Of a DNA stretch of 64,000 nucleotides, positions 62,509 to 64,000 are shown in pieces (the stretch's first letter is position 1; every line of letters starts with the position of its first letter). The position numbers were made by a program, and so were the translations under genes. The stretch spans positions 38,179-102,178 of the forward strand of contig JAFYHN010000027.1 in assembly GCA_017539165.1 (NCBI GenBank). The letters run 5' to 3'. The notes under the pieces were generated by a model that saw only the letters and a list, made by a program, of their open reading frames with translations, made no database searches and was not told where the DNA came from. This DNA comes from Eubacterium sp. GTDB lineage: Bacteria > Bacillota > Clostridia > Lachnospirales > Lachnospiraceae.

Positions 62509-63528
62509 GTGAGAAAGAAGGTTATAGGTCTAGGGATGATTTTGGCTATGAGTGCCGCGTTGTATGGATGCTCAGGGGATGCAGCGGGGAATACTAATAC
62601 AACAATAGAAGAAACAGAAGAAACAAATGTGGACGTATCGGAAAAAGATGAGTTAATAGAATTAGCTGATGAAAAAAATGATAAGTCAGATACAGATGAA
62701 AATTCAATAAGGAAAATAAGATCAATAAAGAAGATTGAAAAAAAAGAAGTTGATGAAACTAAATCAGATACTAAGTCAGATGATGAATCTAACGAAGAAA
62801 CAATAAAAGATACTTCAACGACGGAATCAGCTACTAAGTCTTCTGAATCAAATAAAGCAGAAGAAAAATCTGCAGAAAAACCAGCAGAGAGTATAGCAGA
62901 TAATCCGGATGTTCAGCATCAGATAAAGGTTATTACAACAGCTTCTGATCTGTGGTATCACCCAGATGATGCTTCGCTTAAATATATGGTTACAGATTTT
63001 GATCATGATGGACACTTTGAAATAACGGTGGGTAATATTGATAAACCTCATTCAATTTGGGAAGTAAATGATGAAAATAATGGACTTGTAGAAATAGATA
63101 CTGTGAGGTTGAGAGATATATCAGATGATGATAGTCTGCCTGATATTTATACAGATGGTGGATATGTCACATTTGGTAATAATTCGGAACATGTTTATAT
63201 CGCATCTTATTTTGATAAATTATGCAAGGGTGATGGTACTGAAGTAGGTGATTGTGAAGTTGTTGTAGGATTCAAGCTTAATGGTAATGCGTTGGAAATA
63301 GAAAGGCTAGCTTTTAAGATTACAGAAAATGATACTGTAAAATATAATGGACCAGGCGATGAATATAAGGTTGGTCCAGACATTGATGAAGCTGAATTCA
63401 ATAATTCAGCAAATAATAGATATGGAGCCGATCATGACAAGTATGAGACTCAGTTCCATTGGACTGATCTGCATAGTGGCGATATGAATACAGAATTAAT
63501 GAATAGTTATGTGGCTTTTCATGGATAA
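62509..63528 (+). CDS. Tandem lipoprotein paralogue 3
   Basis: 339 residues, GTG start. The signal region is nearly identical to copy 1 at DNA level (GLGMILAMSAALYGC). The linker differs in length and order, and the C-terminal domain (NPDVQHQIKV, DFDHDGHFEITVG, YETQFHWTDLHSGDMNTELM) lacks a short HTHLDMWE-type stretch of the others. No terminator hairpin follows, unlike copies 1 and 2. Confidence 0.85.
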   Translation: MRKKVIGLGMILAMSAALYGCSGDAAGNTNTTIEETEETNVDVSEKDELIELADEKNDKSDTDENSIRKIRSIKKIEKKEVDETKSDTKSDDESNEETIKDTSTTESATKSSESNKAEEKSAEKPAESIADNPDVQHQIKVITTASDLWYHPDDASLKYMVTDFDHDGHFEITVGNIDKPHSIWEVNDENNGLVEIDTVRLRDISDDDSLPDIYTDGGYVTFGNNSEHVYIASYFDKLCKGDGTEVGDCEVVVGFKLNGNALEIERLAFKITENDTVKYNGPGDEYKVGPDIDEAEFNNSANNRYGADHDKYETQFHWTDLHSGDMNTELMNSYVAFHG

Positions 63529-63546
63529 ATAACAAACAATTTCAAA

Positions 63547-63663
63547 GATGATTTTTATAGTTAAAATTGATGTCAAAAAATATTTGTTTCGATGTTGATA
63601 GGATGGTAAAACGGATTATAAATGGATTATAACAAGACTACGAATATGAAAGGAGATAAAGTA
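63547..63663 (+). repeat. Repeated leader/promoter, copy 4 of 4
   Basis: Nearly identical to copies 1 and 3 (GATGTCAAAAAATATTTG, TTGATAGGATGGTAAA), starting only about 20 bases after the stop of copy 3. Confidence 0.8.
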
Positions 63664-64000
63664 GTGAGAAAGAAGGTTATGGGTCTGGGAATGATTTTGG
63701 CAATGAGTGCCGCATTGTATGGTTGTTCAGAAGGTGCAGCGGGGAATAGGCCAACGGAGCATACTACAATAGAGGAAACGACAGAGAAAGAATCAGAAGA
63801 AGACGAGAAGAATGAATCATCTTCTAAGGAGGATAAAAAGGATTCAAAGAAAGAATCTAATAAAGAAGAAAAGGATTCAGATGACGAGAAAAAAGATAAG
63901 TCAGATGATGACAGATCTAAATCAGATACAGATGAAAAGACAGTCAAGACAGTAAAGACAGTTAAGAAAGTAGGTAAAAGAGACGAAGCAGAATCAGATA
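63664..64000 (+). CDS. Tandem lipoprotein paralogue 4 (cut by window end)
   Basis: Partial: 112 codons visible. GTG start, lipobox AALYGC, then a charged linker ending VKTVKTVKKVGKRDEAESD, which matches the linker of copy 1 almost exactly. Copies 1 and 4 are therefore closest in this part. The C-terminal domain lies beyond the window. Confidence 0.85.
   Translation, partial: MRKKVMGLGMILAMSAALYGCSEGAAGNRPTEHTTIEETTEKESEEDEKNESSSKEDKKDSKKESNKEEKDSDDEKKDKSDDDRSKSDTDEKTVKTVKTVKKVGKRDEAESD

Noticed and set aside
59825-64000. CRISPR-like regular repeats
   Set aside because: The repeats are 120 bases long, spaced about 1.2 kb apart and are gene leaders; no short repeat-spacer array is present anywhere in the window.

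Overview
The window looks like the chromosome of a low-GC Gram-positive anaerobe of the Clostridia, most likely Lachnospiraceae. Supporting signs are AT-rich DNA, strong AGGAGG-type ribosome sites, a T-box in front of thrS, C_GCAxxG_C_C and YARHG/zinc-ribbon proteins, MmcQ-MGMT fusions and a padR-DUF1700-DUF4097 operon. The genus is an inference; no rRNA is present.

Region 1 (1-2561) holds one zinc-ribbon/YARHG membrane protein and about 600 bases without a gene. That gap carries repeated TACTAACA inverted repeats and ends in the 5' half of a tRNA-Pro(CGG) gene.

Region 2 (about 2562-15256) is a 12.7 kb integrated element, the most interesting part of the window. It has split the host tRNA-Pro(CGG) in the anticodon loop: the 5' half is at 2530-2570 and the matching 3' half is at 15248-15289. 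The element brings its own complete tRNA-Pro(CGG) at 2612-2685. It encodes a tyrosine integrase, an excisionase-like HTH protein, a MobC/relaxase pair, a membrane coiled-coil protein overprinted on the relaxase, and a 1031-residue family B DNA polymerase with an unusual TTDG motif C. This is the expected architecture of a pipolin (an integrative element carrying a primer-independent PolB). The cargo is an XRE regulator, a DUF1016/YhcG nuclease, a voltage-gated-type K+ channel and a regulated zinc-ribbon protein, and may be defensive.

Region 3 (15.3-41.3 kb) is a patchwork of mostly single genes with their own ribosome sites: nitroreductase, flavin proteins, fluoride channel, S1-domain protein, nine complete GNAT acetyltransferases and one GNAT remnant, GrpB, an APH-like kinase, a truncated ATPase, a Fic protein lacking its catalytic His and preceded by four operator-like boxes, a MetE-like methyltransferase, an ABC exporter, a Nudix hydrolase, argC and a nucleoside phosphorylase. 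A compact promoter/36-codon ORF/terminator unit lies at 38.86-39.11 kb.

Region 4 (41.5-57.7 kb) has an MGMT-like protein, tRNA-Pro(AGG), a fructan/sucrose hydrolase next to a sugar-binding lipoprotein and a membrane diguanylate cyclase, T-box-thrS, and a housekeeping run of two membrane proteins followed by cdaA-cdaR-cobB-glyA-ftsH. A convergent yfbR-like gene and tRNA-Thr(CGT) follow.

Region 5 (57.7-64 kb) has the padR-DUF1700-DUF4097 envelope-stress-type operon (minus strand) and at least four tandem paralogous lipoprotein genes with nearly identical leaders. The fourth runs off the window.
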